From the NCBI GenBank assembly GCA_964383715.1, contig CAYLHU010000008.1, positions 1-17,380 of the forward strand: a stretch of DNA of 17,380 nucleotides, given 5' to 3'. A program made the translations under genes and the position numbers. Each line of letters begins with the position of its first letter. Position 1 is the first letter of the stretch. Below are positions 5,626-12,611 of the stretch, in pieces. The notes under the pieces were generated by a model, which saw only the letters and a list, made by a program, of their open reading frames with translations, was not told where the DNA came from and did no database searches. The stretch comes from CAYLHU01 sp964383715. GTDB lineage: Bacteria > Patescibacteriota > Minisyncoccia > Minisyncoccales > CG1-02-41-26.

Positions 5626-7443
5626 TTATCTTTGAATTTGAAACCCCGCCCCGTGAAAATCACTTCTATTATTTCCTCCGAGTCCGGGGATTTGGAAACT
5701 TGTTCCAATATTAGCTGTCTGTGAACTTGTTTGCGACTCTCCGCCCAATGTCGCAATTACAATTTTTTCTCCCTCTTGAAGCCCGCTAACAATCTCTGTT
5801 ACTTCATCATTAGAAAGACCGACTTCCACTACCTTGGCAGATAGTTCACTTGTTTCCACCTCTAAAATCCGTACTGACATATTGTCTCCCTGCGATTGAA
5901 TAGCGGAGTTGGGAACGAAAACCACATCGGTTTTTTTATCAATAATAATAGAAACATCCGTCGTCATCCCCTGTTTGATTGAATCGTTAGTTGTATCCAA
6001 GGTAATGACAACACCATAAGTGACTACGCCTTGGCTAATTGAAGCCGCGCCGGCGATATCCGTCACTTTCCCTGTTAAAGTCAAGCCCTCTACAGCGTCA
6101 AAGGTTAAAATAACAGGTTGGTTTAATTTCACTTTTGCGATGTCTATCTCATTAAGAGTGAGATTTGCTATTTGTTGTCGCGTCATCAAAATCGCAAGAG
6201 TACCCCCCGTTGAAATAGTGTCGCCTATTTTGACATTGACTTCCGTTATAACGCCGTCAAAGGAAGCTCTGATGAAATATTTGGTCAATTTTTCCTCGGC
6301 GTCAACAAGGGCTAATTCTTTCTGCGCTACAGTATTTTCTTGAGCCCTTATATCCAATGAGTCGGCTCCGTCCCTCACCTCATTAAGTGATTGTTCTTTT
6401 TCCTTTAATTTTTCTTCCGCGGATTCCATAGCTAAACGAGCATCTTCAATTTTATTAGGAGTGTCTTCCACCGTGTCATCAATTGCGTCTATAATTTTCT
6501 GAAGGGAGCTGGCATCAGAAAGGGTAGAAGAAATATTGCTCTGCATTTTTGACTTCATTTCGTCAATATGGGAAGCAATATCAAGTTGTTTATAACTCAC
6601 GGCCACAATCGCATCAAACATATGACGAGCGCTTTCAAATGTTTGAGATATCGCCTTAGTGGTTTTAATAGTGTCACTTATTAATTGATAAACGGTATCT
6701 CGTTTGTCATCTCTATATACTTTTCTGAAAAATGTAAAGTTTTCATCATAAAGGTCGCATGCCTCATCATAATCATTAATAAATTTTTGAATAAACAGAG
6801 AGTCCTTACCTAAAATAAGTTCATATAATCCTACATATGCCAATTCGTTTTTTTCCGTTCCTCCAGCATCCCGCAAGACCTTCATATAGTCGGCTAACTT
6901 ATAAAAGACAGATGAAACAGTACTGTAGCCGTCCTCGTAAGCAGTGGCCAATATCTCTTCGGCATCCGCTTCAATATCTTCGCGGGTCTTTAACTTTTCT
7001 AAATCGCGTTCGGCTTGAGCAAAGGCATTCTCGGCTTGGAGTAATAATTGAGCATCCGGTTGAGAAAGGAGTTCTTCTAATTTTATTTTAGCGCTTTCAA
7101 GGGCAACTCCGGCGTCGGCGACCGCTCTTTCAGCGCTTTTTGAATCAAAAACTGCCAAAATGTCTCCTTCTTTTACTTCCTGCCCTTCCTTGACATACAC
7201 TGCGACAACTTTGCCGGAAACTTCCGGTTTTACATCAACTTGGTCAGAAACATCAATTTGCCCACTTCCAGATACAATGGAAACGATAGTACCGCGTTCG
7301 GCTTCCGCCGTAACATACTGAATTATATCCTGATTTTTCGTTAACCCCCGATAACCAAAATAACCGCCAACAATAATTAACGCTAAGATTATTCCTGTTG
7401 TCAGTTTTCTCCGAAGTATCTTTTTAAATAATTTATTCAACAT
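5626..7443 (-). CDS. MacA-like periplasmic adaptor (HlyD family) with long helical insert
   Basis: A 605-residue membrane-fusion protein. The N-terminal TM anchor is at 14-33. The first half of the lipoyl domain is at 69-100 (VKPEVSGKVVAVYVKEGQEV), helical hairpin segments lie at about 101-155 and 333-388, and the second lipoyl half is at 392-420 (FDGVITEVNVKIGDTISTGG). Beta-barrel and membrane-proximal domains cover about 421-570. E. coli MacA has about 370 residues. The surplus is mostly a 180-residue helical segment (about 155-335) inserted in the hairpin, a feature I associate with Patescibacterial homologues. MacA normally reaches TolC, but no outer-membrane channel gene occurs here and a conventional outer membrane is not expected in this group, so the insert may instead engage the cell surface (inference). 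The tail is rich in Gly, Ser and Gln. Confidence 0.9.
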   Translation of the reverse strand: MLNKLFKKILRRKLTTGIILALIIVGGYFGYRGLTKNQDIIQYVTAEAERGTIVSIVSGSGQIDVSDQVDVKPEVSGKVVAVYVKEGQEVKEGDILAVFDSKSAERAVADAGVALESAKIKLEELLSQPDAQLLLQAENAFAQAERDLEKLKTREDIEADAEEILATAYEDGYSTVSSVFYKLADYMKVLRDAGGTEKNELAYVGLYELILGKDSLFIQKFINDYDEACDLYDENFTFFRKVYRDDKRDTVYQLISDTIKTTKAISQTFESARHMFDAIVAVSYKQLDIASHIDEMKSKMQSNISSTLSDASSLQKIIDAIDDTVEDTPNKIEDARLAMESAEEKLKEKEQSLNEVRDGADSLDIRAQENTVAQKELALVDAEEKLTKYFIRASFDGVITEVNVKIGDTISTGGTLAILMTRQQIANLTLNEIDIAKVKLNQPVILTFDAVEGLTLTGKVTDIAGAASISQGVVTYGVVITLDTTNDSIKQGMTTDVSIIIDKKTDVVFVPNSAIQSQGDNMSVRILEVETSELSAKVVEVGLSNDEVTEIVSGLQEGEKIVIATLGGESQTSSQTANIGTSFQIPGLGGNNRSDFHGAGFQIQR

Positions 7444-7451
7444 AGATTTTA

Positions 7452-8048
7452 TTAAAGAAACGGAGTTCGAGGAGCCCTATAAGGTATAGATGGACCTCTC
7501 GGGGTTTCTTCTTCATTAAAAACTCTTATGAGTTCCGCTTCAATTTGCCCCTCTTCATTTGGAGAGCCGATAATTACCACCCTGTCCCCCACTTTCAAAT
7601 TGTCTTTCACGGTCTTCATCCCTTCTTTGATTATTGTGTCTTCGGTAATTATAATTATTTTTTCTATGTCGCCCCGCCCCTTAACAACAAACCCGTTATC
7701 TTTAAGTTCAATAATTTCCCCAAAAGCGCCGTGACCTTCAATGAAATCACCGGGCAAAAGAGGCATCCTTCGCCAATCGCCCAAAAATCCACCTCGCGGT
7801 CCGGCAAAGTTCTTATGATAACTCTCCGCCCAACGATAAGAAAACTTTACCTTCATTCCGCCAACAGACATACCGGCACCAAATATTAAAAAGACAATCG
7901 CTAAGCCGGCCAAACTAATAACGACCCATTTAAGAACATCTCGATTTTTTTCGCCATTAGAAATAAAACTTTCAACAAAGTTTATTTTTTTATCCGCCCC
8001 GTAAGGGTTTTGTTTTTCTCCAAGATTAAGTTTTCTTTCTTCATTCAT
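7452..8048 (-). CDS. single-TM protein with C-terminal DUF5666/OB-like domain
   Basis: A 198-residue protein with a charged cytoplasmic N-terminus (1-38), one TM helix (about 39-62) and an extracytoplasmic region. The part at 105-178 has a DUF5666-like beta pattern: HGAFGEIIELKDNGFVVKG, then KIIIITEDTIIKEG, then LKVGDRVVIIGSPNEEGQIE. The linker 63-104 is rich in Arg, Gly and aromatic residues, and the end is Pro/Arg-rich. The gene ends 8 nt before the adaptor and starts 9 nt after the anti-sigma-like gene, so these are one transcript. Its placement suggests a sensor or accessory protein for the exporter. The function is unknown, and the domain call is by pattern only. Confidence 0.8.
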   Translation of the reverse strand: MNEERKLNLGEKQNPYGADKKINFVESFISNGEKNRDVLKWVVISLAGLAIVFLIFGAGMSVGGMKVKFSYRWAESYHKNFAGPRGGFLGDWRRMPLLPGDFIEGHGAFGEIIELKDNGFVVKGRGDIEKIIIITEDTIIKEGMKTVKDNLKVGDRVVIIGSPNEEGQIEAELIRVFNEEETPRGPSIPYRAPRTPFL

Positions 8049-8057
8049 AATTATTTA

Positions 8058-8477
8058 TTAAGCGAAACTTTGTATCAAATATCCAAATAATAACCTTCTT
8101 CTACGCAAGAACAATCTAAGCGTGAAAACAGATATGGCAAAACTCAATAAGAAAGTTATTACCCCTCCAACTGGTAACGACTCCAAAATTGCCAAGCCGA
8201 AGTCCTGCCAAAGGGCAAAAAAGGTTCCTAAATCATTAATCGCGGTGGAAATAAAATAAGAAATCCCCGAACTTCCTATTTGATTTATGAGCATCACTCC
8301 GGAAAAAGGCGTAGCAACCAAAGAGAGCAATAAAAGAAATAGAAATCCGAACAATAATTTCTTAGTATGCCGCAGTTCTTGTTCTTTCTTGATCGCGAAA
8401 ACTATACGGTCAAAAAGCCCCGCCGACGGCTCCGGCGGTTCAAGATGAGTAAAAAGTTTTTCGTAGTCCTTACGCAT
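8058..8477 (-). CDS. anti-sigma-factor-like membrane protein
   Basis: A 139-residue protein. The cytoplasmic N-terminal helix has the phrase LEPPEPSAGLFDRIVFAIKK (12-31), which resembles the start of small membrane anti-sigma proteins in this group. No zinc-binding His-Cys-Cys motif is present. TM1 is at about 41-64 and TM3 at about 103-124, with an intermediate amphipathic or membrane segment at 72-98. The end is basic (RLFLRRRRLL). It is the first cistron of the exporter operon and lies directly downstream of the ECF sigma operon, so an anti-sigma role is reasonable but inferred from context. The start codon follows a strongly structured leader by 3 nt. Confidence 0.75.
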   Translation of the reverse strand: MRKDYEKLFTHLEPPEPSAGLFDRIVFAIKKEQELRHTKKLLFGFLFLLLLSLVATPFSGVMLINQIGSSGISYFISTAINDLGTFFALWQDFGLAILESLPVGGVITFLLSFAISVFTLRLFLRRRRLLFGYLIQSFA

Positions 8478-8480
8478 GCC

Positions 8481-8540
8481 AAATTTGTCTAAATTTTCGA
8501 GCTCAATTGTAGCGGAGAAAATTTAGCTACAAATTTGAGC
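8481..8540 (-). promoter_or_regulatory. structured leader with two mutually exclusive stems before the exporter operon
   Basis: Stem A pairs AAATTTGTCTAAATTTTC (8481-8498) with 8517-8536: 18 bp with one 2-nt bulge. Stem B pairs GCTCAATTGTAGC (8501-8513) with GCTACAAATTTGAGC (8526-8540): 13 bp with a 2-nt bulge. Both need 8526-8536, so only one can form. Read as the minus-strand mRNA, stem A ends 3 nt before the ATG at 8477, while stem B leaves that region free. This is the geometry of a translational switch. No known riboswitch class is recognised. Confidence 0.5.
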
Positions 8541-8645
8541 ACCCAGCACTTATTTTACTAAAGATGTCCATCAAGAAATAACAAGTTAAATTAGAATTAC
8601 CTTTTCTTTTTCCACTGGACGCAGTCAGTAAAATAAGTGCTGGGT
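8541..8645. repeat. 105-bp element bounded by perfect 19-bp inverted repeats
   Basis: ACCCAGCACTTATTTTACT (8541-8559) is exactly the reverse complement of 8627-8645. The 67-bp interior adds a short internal pairing GTCCA/TGGAC. No target-site duplication is visible on the flanks (GAGC left, AAAG right). It may be a MITE-like insertion or a long hairpin in the leader of the exporter operon. Confidence 0.7.
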
Positions 8646-8650
8646 AAAGG

Positions 8651-8699
8651 TTTTGTTCCCAAAAATCATTCGCCTTTCGGCTTTGATTTTTGGACAAAG
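8651..8699. other. long hairpin in the sigma/exporter intergenic region
   Basis: CCAAAAATCA (8659-8668) pairs with TGATTTTTGG (8684-8693). Below it TTTTGT (8651-8656) pairs with ACAAAG (8694-8699) after a 2-nt bulge, and GCC/GGC (8672-8674/8679-8681) closes the tip. It lies 5 nt from the 105-bp inverted-repeat element, in a series of four hairpins. Confidence 0.5.
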
Positions 8700-8720
8700 C
8701 CCTCTATTAATTAATACGAC

Positions 8721-8751
8721 AAAGGGATGCCTTTTGGTGCATCCCTTTTTT
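8721..8751. terminator. intrinsic terminator between sigma operon and exporter operon
   Basis: AAAGGGATGC (8721-8730) and GCATCCCTTT (8739-8748) form a perfect 10-bp stem with an 8-nt loop. The T tract (TTTTTT) follows on the plus strand. On the minus strand, the direction of the adjacent genes, the tail is only TTTGTCGTATT, so termination after the 102-residue gene is probably partial and would allow read-through into the exporter operon. Confidence 0.55.
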
Positions 8752-8775
8752 AAAAAATAGTTTTAGTAAAACTTT

Positions 8776-9084
8776 TTAAAGTAAAATCCCGAAAGAGAGA
8801 ATAAAAAACATCAAAAATGTAATGAGGGCAAAAATGGCAACCGTTGAGAGGAAAAACTTTACAGCTTTCCTTTTTTCTCCTTCAAAATAAAGCCGAATCG
8901 GTTGACAAAGAAAAAGATAACCCATAACGGCCGCCGATAATGTAAAAAGCGAAATGACAGCCATAATATTAATAACAAGAAAACTGCTTTGGTTAGCCAC
9001 CTGACCCACCCTATCCATAATTAGCGCAATAATCGCTATGTAGAGAAACGCCACAAAGGCATTTATTAAAGGGCTTTTATTCAT
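8776..9084 (-). CDS. small three-helix membrane protein coupled to the sigma gene
   Basis: A 102-residue hydrophobic protein with TM segments at about 6-24, 36-59 and 76-100 and a short basic loop (EGEKRKAVK, 68-76). No catalytic motif and no family is recognised. Its ATG overlaps the end of the sigma-factor gene by 8 nt (ATGAATAA), which implies translational coupling and equal expression. Membrane proteins co-encoded with ECF sigma factors are often their anti-sigma regulators, so this is a second candidate besides the 139-residue protein. That is inference from position only. Confidence 0.75.
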   Translation of the reverse strand: MNKSPLINAFVAFLYIAIIALIMDRVGQVANQSSFLVINIMAVISLFTLSAAVMGYLFLCQPIRLYFEGEKRKAVKFFLSTVAIFALITFLMFFILSFGILL

Positions 9085-9652
9085 AATGTTTAATTAGTAA
9101 TTGTTTTTTGAGTTGGATTAGGGCTCGCCTATGTCGACTTTTTATGGTATCAAGAGGGTCCCCTAATGTCTCGGCGATTTCCCTGAAAGTAAAATGGTCG
9201 TTATAGCGAAGAAATAAAACCATTCGGTATTTCGAATTTAGTCGGCTCATCGCTATGTCAAGCATTTCTCCGACATCGGCTTGTTCAAGAATCTCATTAG
9301 GCAAAGGCATAGTGTCTGCGAGCGTCCCAATGAGTAGATTTTCTCCTTTCTCGTTTTCAAAATTAGAAAATGGTATTGTTTTTTTCTTTTTCAACCAATC
9401 GATAGAGGCATTTTTAGCAATACTAAAAATCCATGTCTTGAAACTCTTACTTCGGTCAAATTTTTTCAAATTACGCCAAACTTTTATAAACACCTCTTGC
9501 GTTATATCTTCGGCATCTTCCAAATTACCCATATAGCGATAAGTAAAACTATAAATCGGTTTAAGATAGCGACCAATCAAGACCTCAAGCGACTTTTCAT
9601 CGCCTCTAAGATAATCAGCTACAAGTTTTTTATCCGAGCAATTCATACCCAT
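9077..9652 (-). CDS. ECF-type RNA polymerase sigma-70 family factor
   Basis: A 191-residue ECF sigma factor with only regions 2 and 4. Region 2 spans about 25-92, with the core-binding phrase GNLEDAEDITQEVFIKVWRN and the -10-recognition helix SFKTWIFSIAKNASIDWLKK. Region 4 spans about 132-185, with the helix-turn-helix FTFREIAETLGDPLDTIKSR. The length is normal for the family. It is the first gene of a two-gene unit, followed by a membrane protein and then the exporter operon, so it likely directs a stress response that includes the exporter. Two in-frame ATGs (residues 1 and 3) are possible starts and neither has a Shine-Dalgarno. A weak TGATATTTT extended -10 lies just upstream, so the mRNA might be leaderless from the second ATG. 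Confidence 0.92.
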   Translation of the reverse strand: MGMNCSDKKLVADYLRGDEKSLEVLIGRYLKPIYSFTYRYMGNLEDAEDITQEVFIKVWRNLKKFDRSKSFKTWIFSIAKNASIDWLKKKKTIPFSNFENEKGENLLIGTLADTMPLPNEILEQADVGEMLDIAMSRLNSKYRMVLFLRYNDHFTFREIAETLGDPLDTIKSRHRRALIQLKKQLLIKHYE

Positions 9653-9702
9653 TTAAAATATCACTTATTTCTCAAAAAGTCCATATCCCCCTATGAAAAA
9701 AA

Positions 9703-9723
9703 TGACGGGGTCTGACCCCGTCA
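9703..9723. repeat. perfect palindromic repeat with T tract
   Basis: This is identical to 1915-1935: TGACGGGGTC (9703-9712) and GACCCCGTCA (9714-9723) around a T. Read on the minus strand the hairpin is followed by TTTTTTT, so this copy looks like an intrinsic terminator about 50 nt upstream of the sigma gene. It lies in the 245-bp divergent gap between the sigma gene and typA. Confidence 0.85.
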
Positions 9724-9803
9724 TTTAACAAGCGCAATCTGACATTTCATTTACTGAAATCAGTATATTCTATTTCAAAAGTCAAATTTATTTTAGAAAA
9801 ATA

Positions 9804-9832
9804 TTGACCTTTTAAAAAATTTGTAGTATAAA
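9804..9832 (+). promoter_or_regulatory. sigma70 promoter of typA
   Basis: TTGACC (9804-9809), a 17-bp spacer and TATAAA (9827-9832) predict a start near 9839 and a leader of about 59 nt. The leader contains a small hairpin, ACCGTTTT (9868-9875) with AAAAGCGGT (9880-9888), ending 9 nt before the ATG. Confidence 0.7.
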
Positions 9833-9897
9833 TAAAGACACAACCTAATTTGATTTAAAGATATCTTACCGTTTTTTTGAAAAGCGGTTTTAATTTT

Positions 9898-11688
9898 ATG
9901 GAAATAAGAAATATCGCAATTATCGCCCATGTTGACCACGGCAAAACAACTCTTACTGACGCCTTAATGCAACAAAGAGGGATGTCAAAAGTCGGAGATA
10001 GCATGGATAGCGATACTCTTGAACAGGAAAGAGGTATAACGATCTATTCAAAAAATACTTCTGTCTACTACAAGAATACAAAAATAAATATTATAGACAC
10101 GCCCGGCCATACGGATTTTGGTTCAGAAGTTGAACGCGTTTTGCGTTCTGTTGATTCTGTCCTTTTAGTAGTTGATGCTCAAGAAGGCCCAATGCCTCAA
10201 ACGAAATTCGTTTTGAAAAAATCGCTCTGTTTGGGATTAAAACCGATTGTTGTGCTTAATAAAATCGACAGCCCAGCTGCAAGACCCGATATTGTCCAAG
10301 AAATGGTTTATGAACTCTTTCTCGATTTGGGAGCAAACGATGAACAACTTGAATTTACTACAATCTATACAATCGCTCGAGATGGGATTGCTAAAATAAA
10401 TTTGGATGATGATTCTAATGATTTGACTCCCCTTTTAGATACAATTTTAAAAAATGTGCCAATTTCTTCAAGTGAAAAAGCGAAAAATAAATCCCTACGG
10501 ATGCAACCATTTAATCTCGCTTATGATAATTTTCTGGGACGGCTTGCTATTGGGAGAATATATGAAGGCAAAATAAAAGACGCCTCTACGGTGATTATCA
10601 AAGATATAAAAGGAGGAATTCGCGAAGGTAAAGTTTCAAAATTATTCACCTTTGAGGGGTTGAGAAGAAAAGAAGTGAATTCAGCTGAAGCTGGAGATAT
10701 TGTGATGATTGCCGGACTCCCCGACATATTTATCGGAGAAACTATTTGTGAAGACGCCAAAGGAGAGGCCTTGCCAATTATCAGTATTGACGAGCCGACA
10801 ATTTCCTTAAACTTACTTATTAACAACTCCCCTTTTGCCGGTAGAGATGGAAAATATATCACGAATGGGAAACTTAAAGAAAGATTAGAAAAAGAATTGG
10901 AAGTTAATGTCGGTTTAAAAATCGACTTCTCCGCTGTTGATTACTGCAAGATTTACGGTAGAGGCGAAATGCATATTGCGATTTTACTTGAAAATATGCG
11001 TCGCGAAGGTTATGAAATACAAATATCCCAACCCCATGTAATTATCAAAGAAGAAGATGGTCTAAAACTTGAACCATTTGAAGAGGTTACTATTAGTGTG
11101 CCTGAAGAAATGTCTGGGACTGTTATTAAAAAACTTTCAAATCGGCGAGGCAATATGATTGAGATGATGCCAGAAAGTGGCAATGTGAAAATTATTTTTG
11201 AAATTCCAACCAGAGGGTTGCTCGGATATCGAAATGAATTTATAGTTGATACTCGAGATGAAGGAATTCTTTATAGTAGAGTTATCGGGTTCAGACCTTA
11301 TGTCGGGAACATAAAAAAACATGATGTTGGCTCAATGATTTCAATGGCGACCGGAAAAGCTCTTGGTTTTTCACTATTCAATCTCCAAAACAGAGGAACT
11401 TTATATATCGGAGCCGGTGCGAAAGTATATGAGGGAATGATTATAGGGAATACAGCAAAAGGAGACGATTTGACCGTGAATCCAACAAAAGGGAAGGAAC
11501 TATCAAATATGCGTTCTTCGGGGGCAGATGAAGCACTTCACTTAAAACCACCCGTAAAATTAACTCTTGAAAGGGGTATGGGCATTATGAATGGAGATGA
11601 ATACCTGGAAATTACTCCCAATAATATTCGCTTAAGAAAACAGTTCTTAACTGAAAGAGAAAGAGTTAGAGTAAGTAGAATCAAATAA
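9898..11688 (+). CDS. typA: GTP-binding protein TypA/BipA
   Basis: A 596-residue translational GTPase of the EF-G/LepA superfamily that binds the ribosome and assists 50S assembly and stress or cold adaptation (family knowledge). All G motifs are present: AHVDHGKTT (10-18), RGITI (45-49), DTPGH (67-71) and NKID (121-124). Domain II, EF-G-like domains and the BipA-specific C-terminal domain follow, with GRGEMHIAILLENMRREGYE near residue 360, and the late phrases PTRGLLGYRNEF and TPNNIRLRKQFL. An in-frame TTG lies 21 nt upstream (9877), but the ATG at 9898 gives the family's usual start (MEIRNIAIIAHVDHGKTTL), so I use it. It is the only long plus-strand gene, with its own promoter (9804-9832) and terminator (11721-11743). 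Confidence 0.97.
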   Translation: MEIRNIAIIAHVDHGKTTLTDALMQQRGMSKVGDSMDSDTLEQERGITIYSKNTSVYYKNTKINIIDTPGHTDFGSEVERVLRSVDSVLLVVDAQEGPMPQTKFVLKKSLCLGLKPIVVLNKIDSPAARPDIVQEMVYELFLDLGANDEQLEFTTIYTIARDGIAKINLDDDSNDLTPLLDTILKNVPISSSEKAKNKSLRMQPFNLAYDNFLGRLAIGRIYEGKIKDASTVIIKDIKGGIREGKVSKLFTFEGLRRKEVNSAEAGDIVMIAGLPDIFIGETICEDAKGEALPIISIDEPTISLNLLINNSPFAGRDGKYITNGKLKERLEKELEVNVGLKIDFSAVDYCKIYGRGEMHIAILLENMRREGYEIQISQPHVIIKEEDGLKLEPFEEVTISVPEEMSGTVIKKLSNRRGNMIEMMPESGNVKIIFEIPTRGLLGYRNEFIVDTRDEGILYSRVIGFRPYVGNIKKHDVGSMISMATGKALGFSLFNLQNRGTLYIGAGAKVYEGMIIGNTAKGDDLTVNPTKGKELSNMRSSGADEALHLKPPVKLTLERGMGIMNGDEYLEITPNNIRLRKQFLTERERVRVSRIK

Positions 11689-11720
11689 AAATAGAAATTA
11701 AAATTAAAATCACTTAACCA

Positions 11721-11743
11721 AAAACCGCCTCAAGGCGGTTTTT
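11721..11743 (+). terminator. intrinsic terminator of typA
   Basis: AAAACCGCC (11721-11729), loop TCAA and GGCGGTTTT (11734-11742) form a perfect 9-bp stem ending in TTTTT, 32 nt after the typA stop. The A tract on the left side makes it potentially bidirectional. Confidence 0.85.
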
Positions 11744-11962
11744 AAATATAAAATAAATAATCTATCTGTATTGTTTTAGTGCTCGGAAAAATATATCGCG
11801 ACCTCTGCATAACAAATAGGTTGTTTGAAAAAGGAAAGGCAATACTTCTCCCCTTGGCACAAAGAAGAATCTTGTTCCTTAAAAGCCAAGCAACAATAAA
11901 ATTCGAGATTTTGAGTTGTGAGGTCCGACCTCAAACACATTTTTTTTCTTTGAGGAGCTCTC
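11744..11962. other. unassigned stretch, possibly an interspersed-repeat element
   Basis: No convincing gene lies here. A GTG-started plus-strand reading frame (11779-11991, 70 codons) has no ribosome-binding site, no recognisable domain and runs into the small minus-strand gene. The stretch ends with a GGTCCGACC-centred palindrome (11919-11933) related to the repeat family of this window, so it may be a repeat element or remnant rather than a gene. Confidence 0.3.
11919..11933. repeat. short palindrome, GGTCCGACC-centred
   Basis: TGAGGTC (11919-11925), one C, then GACCTCA (11927-11933). The centre GGTC-N-GACC is the same as in the longer TGACG-armed palindromes, but the arms are shorter and different. 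Membership in the same family is plausible, not proven. Confidence 0.4.
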
Positions 11963-12076
11963 TTAAATTATTAAAACCTCCAATAACATAATTAGAGCAT
12001 TAAAAAGAAGGAAAATTAAAAGCGCCATCCACCAATTTATTTTTTTATTAAGAAAGGACCATATTTTCTCTTTCAT
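11963..12076 (-). CDS. possible 37-residue single-helix membrane protein
   Basis: This small reading frame encodes a basic amphipathic start (MKEKIWSFLNKKINWW) followed by a strongly hydrophobic segment (about 15-37, MALLIFLLFNALIMLLEVLII). The layout of a charged N-terminus and one TM helix is typical of small membrane proteins. No Shine-Dalgarno or clear promoter is visible, and hydrophobic readings arise easily in AT-rich DNA. It lies between typA and the cold-shock gene terminator. No family is recognised. Confidence 0.35.
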   Translation of the reverse strand: MKEKIWSFLNKKINWWMALLIFLLFNALIMLLEVLII

Positions 12077-12192
12077 ACATAAATATTATTTCTTCTACTT
12101 CTAACATAACCCTGTTTTTTAGAAATTTCAAATCAAAAAAGTGAAACTGATGAGCCCCTATCTAAGATTTATTTTTCTGTTTGCCCTTATTT

Positions 12193-12227
12193 TATAAAAA
12201 ATCAAGCCCGAGAATGGGCTTGATTTT
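12193..12227 (-). terminator. intrinsic terminator of the cold-shock gene
   Basis: On the minus strand AAAATCAAGCCC (12227-12216), a 6-nt loop and GGGCTTGATTTT (12209-12198) are followed by further T residues (TTATAAAA). The 12-bp perfect stem lies about 50 nt past the stop of the cold-shock gene. A second small dyad, GATGAAGACA/TGTCTTCGTC (12250-12270), sits between the stop codon and this terminator. Confidence 0.8.
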
Positions 12228-12275
12228 CATCTATCTGATTTCAGAGCAAGATGAAGACAATGTCTTCGTCGCCTC

Positions 12276-12473
12276 TTAAATCCGAGTTATATTTACTGCG
12301 TTAGGTCCCTTTTCAGAACTGGCTTTCTCGAAAGATACCTTATCGCCTATCTTTAACTCTTCATATCTCACATCTTTGAGTTCATTACCGTGAAAAAATA
12401 AATCTTTTTCTTCACCATCAACAGTAATAAATCCAAATCCTCTTTCTGTGAGGGTTTTGATTATTCCTTCCAT
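12276..12473 (-). CDS. cold-shock domain protein (CspA family)
   Basis: A 65-residue single cold-shock domain of normal CspA length. It binds single-stranded RNA or DNA and acts as an RNA chaperone (family knowledge). RNP1 is at 11-17 (RGFGFITV region, F13, F15) and RNP2 at 25-29 (LFFHGNEL, F26, F27, H28). The last segment VSFEKASSEKGPNAVNI matches the family's VSFE...GPqA.NV pattern. It is monocistronic with its own terminator (12193-12227). A weak promoter (12532-12560) would give a leader of about 50 nt. The start codon has no Shine-Dalgarno. Confidence 0.95.
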   Translation of the reverse strand: MEGIIKTLTERGFGFITVDGEEKDLFFHGNELKDVRYEELKIGDKVSFEKASSEKGPNAVNITRI

Positions 12474-12531
12474 AAGTTAGATATAAGTTAATTTAATTAA
12501 TTTTTAAGGTTTTACCCTAAAGTATTGCTCT

Positions 12532-12560
12532 AATAAACTCGACTATTTTTTGTTAGACAA
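12532..12560 (-). promoter_or_regulatory. weak promoter candidate of the cold-shock gene
   Basis: On the minus strand TTGTCT (12560-12555), a 17-bp spacer and TTTATT (12537-12532) each match four of six consensus bases. There is no extended -10. It is the best pair I see upstream of the gene. Confidence 0.28.
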
Positions 12561-12611
12561 CCACTTCATAAAACGATACTAACATTATGAAAATAATAAG
12601 TCAACCCAGGA

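Noticed and set aside
9153..9165. GGGTCCCC inside the sigma gene as another palindrome copy
   Set aside because: It has no complementary TGACG-type arms and is ordinary coding sequence for the region 4 helix-turn-helix.
9877..9897. Upstream TTG start for typA adding seven residues
   Set aside because: TypA proteins normally begin a few residues before NIAIIAHVDHGKTT, which the ATG at 9898 gives, and the TTG falls inside a small leader hairpin.
11779..11991. 70-codon plus-strand frame after typA starting with GTG
   Set aside because: There is no ribosome-binding site, no recognisable domain, it lies after a strong terminator and spans a palindromic repeat; composition is not gene-like. I treat it as non-coding, possibly repeat-derived.
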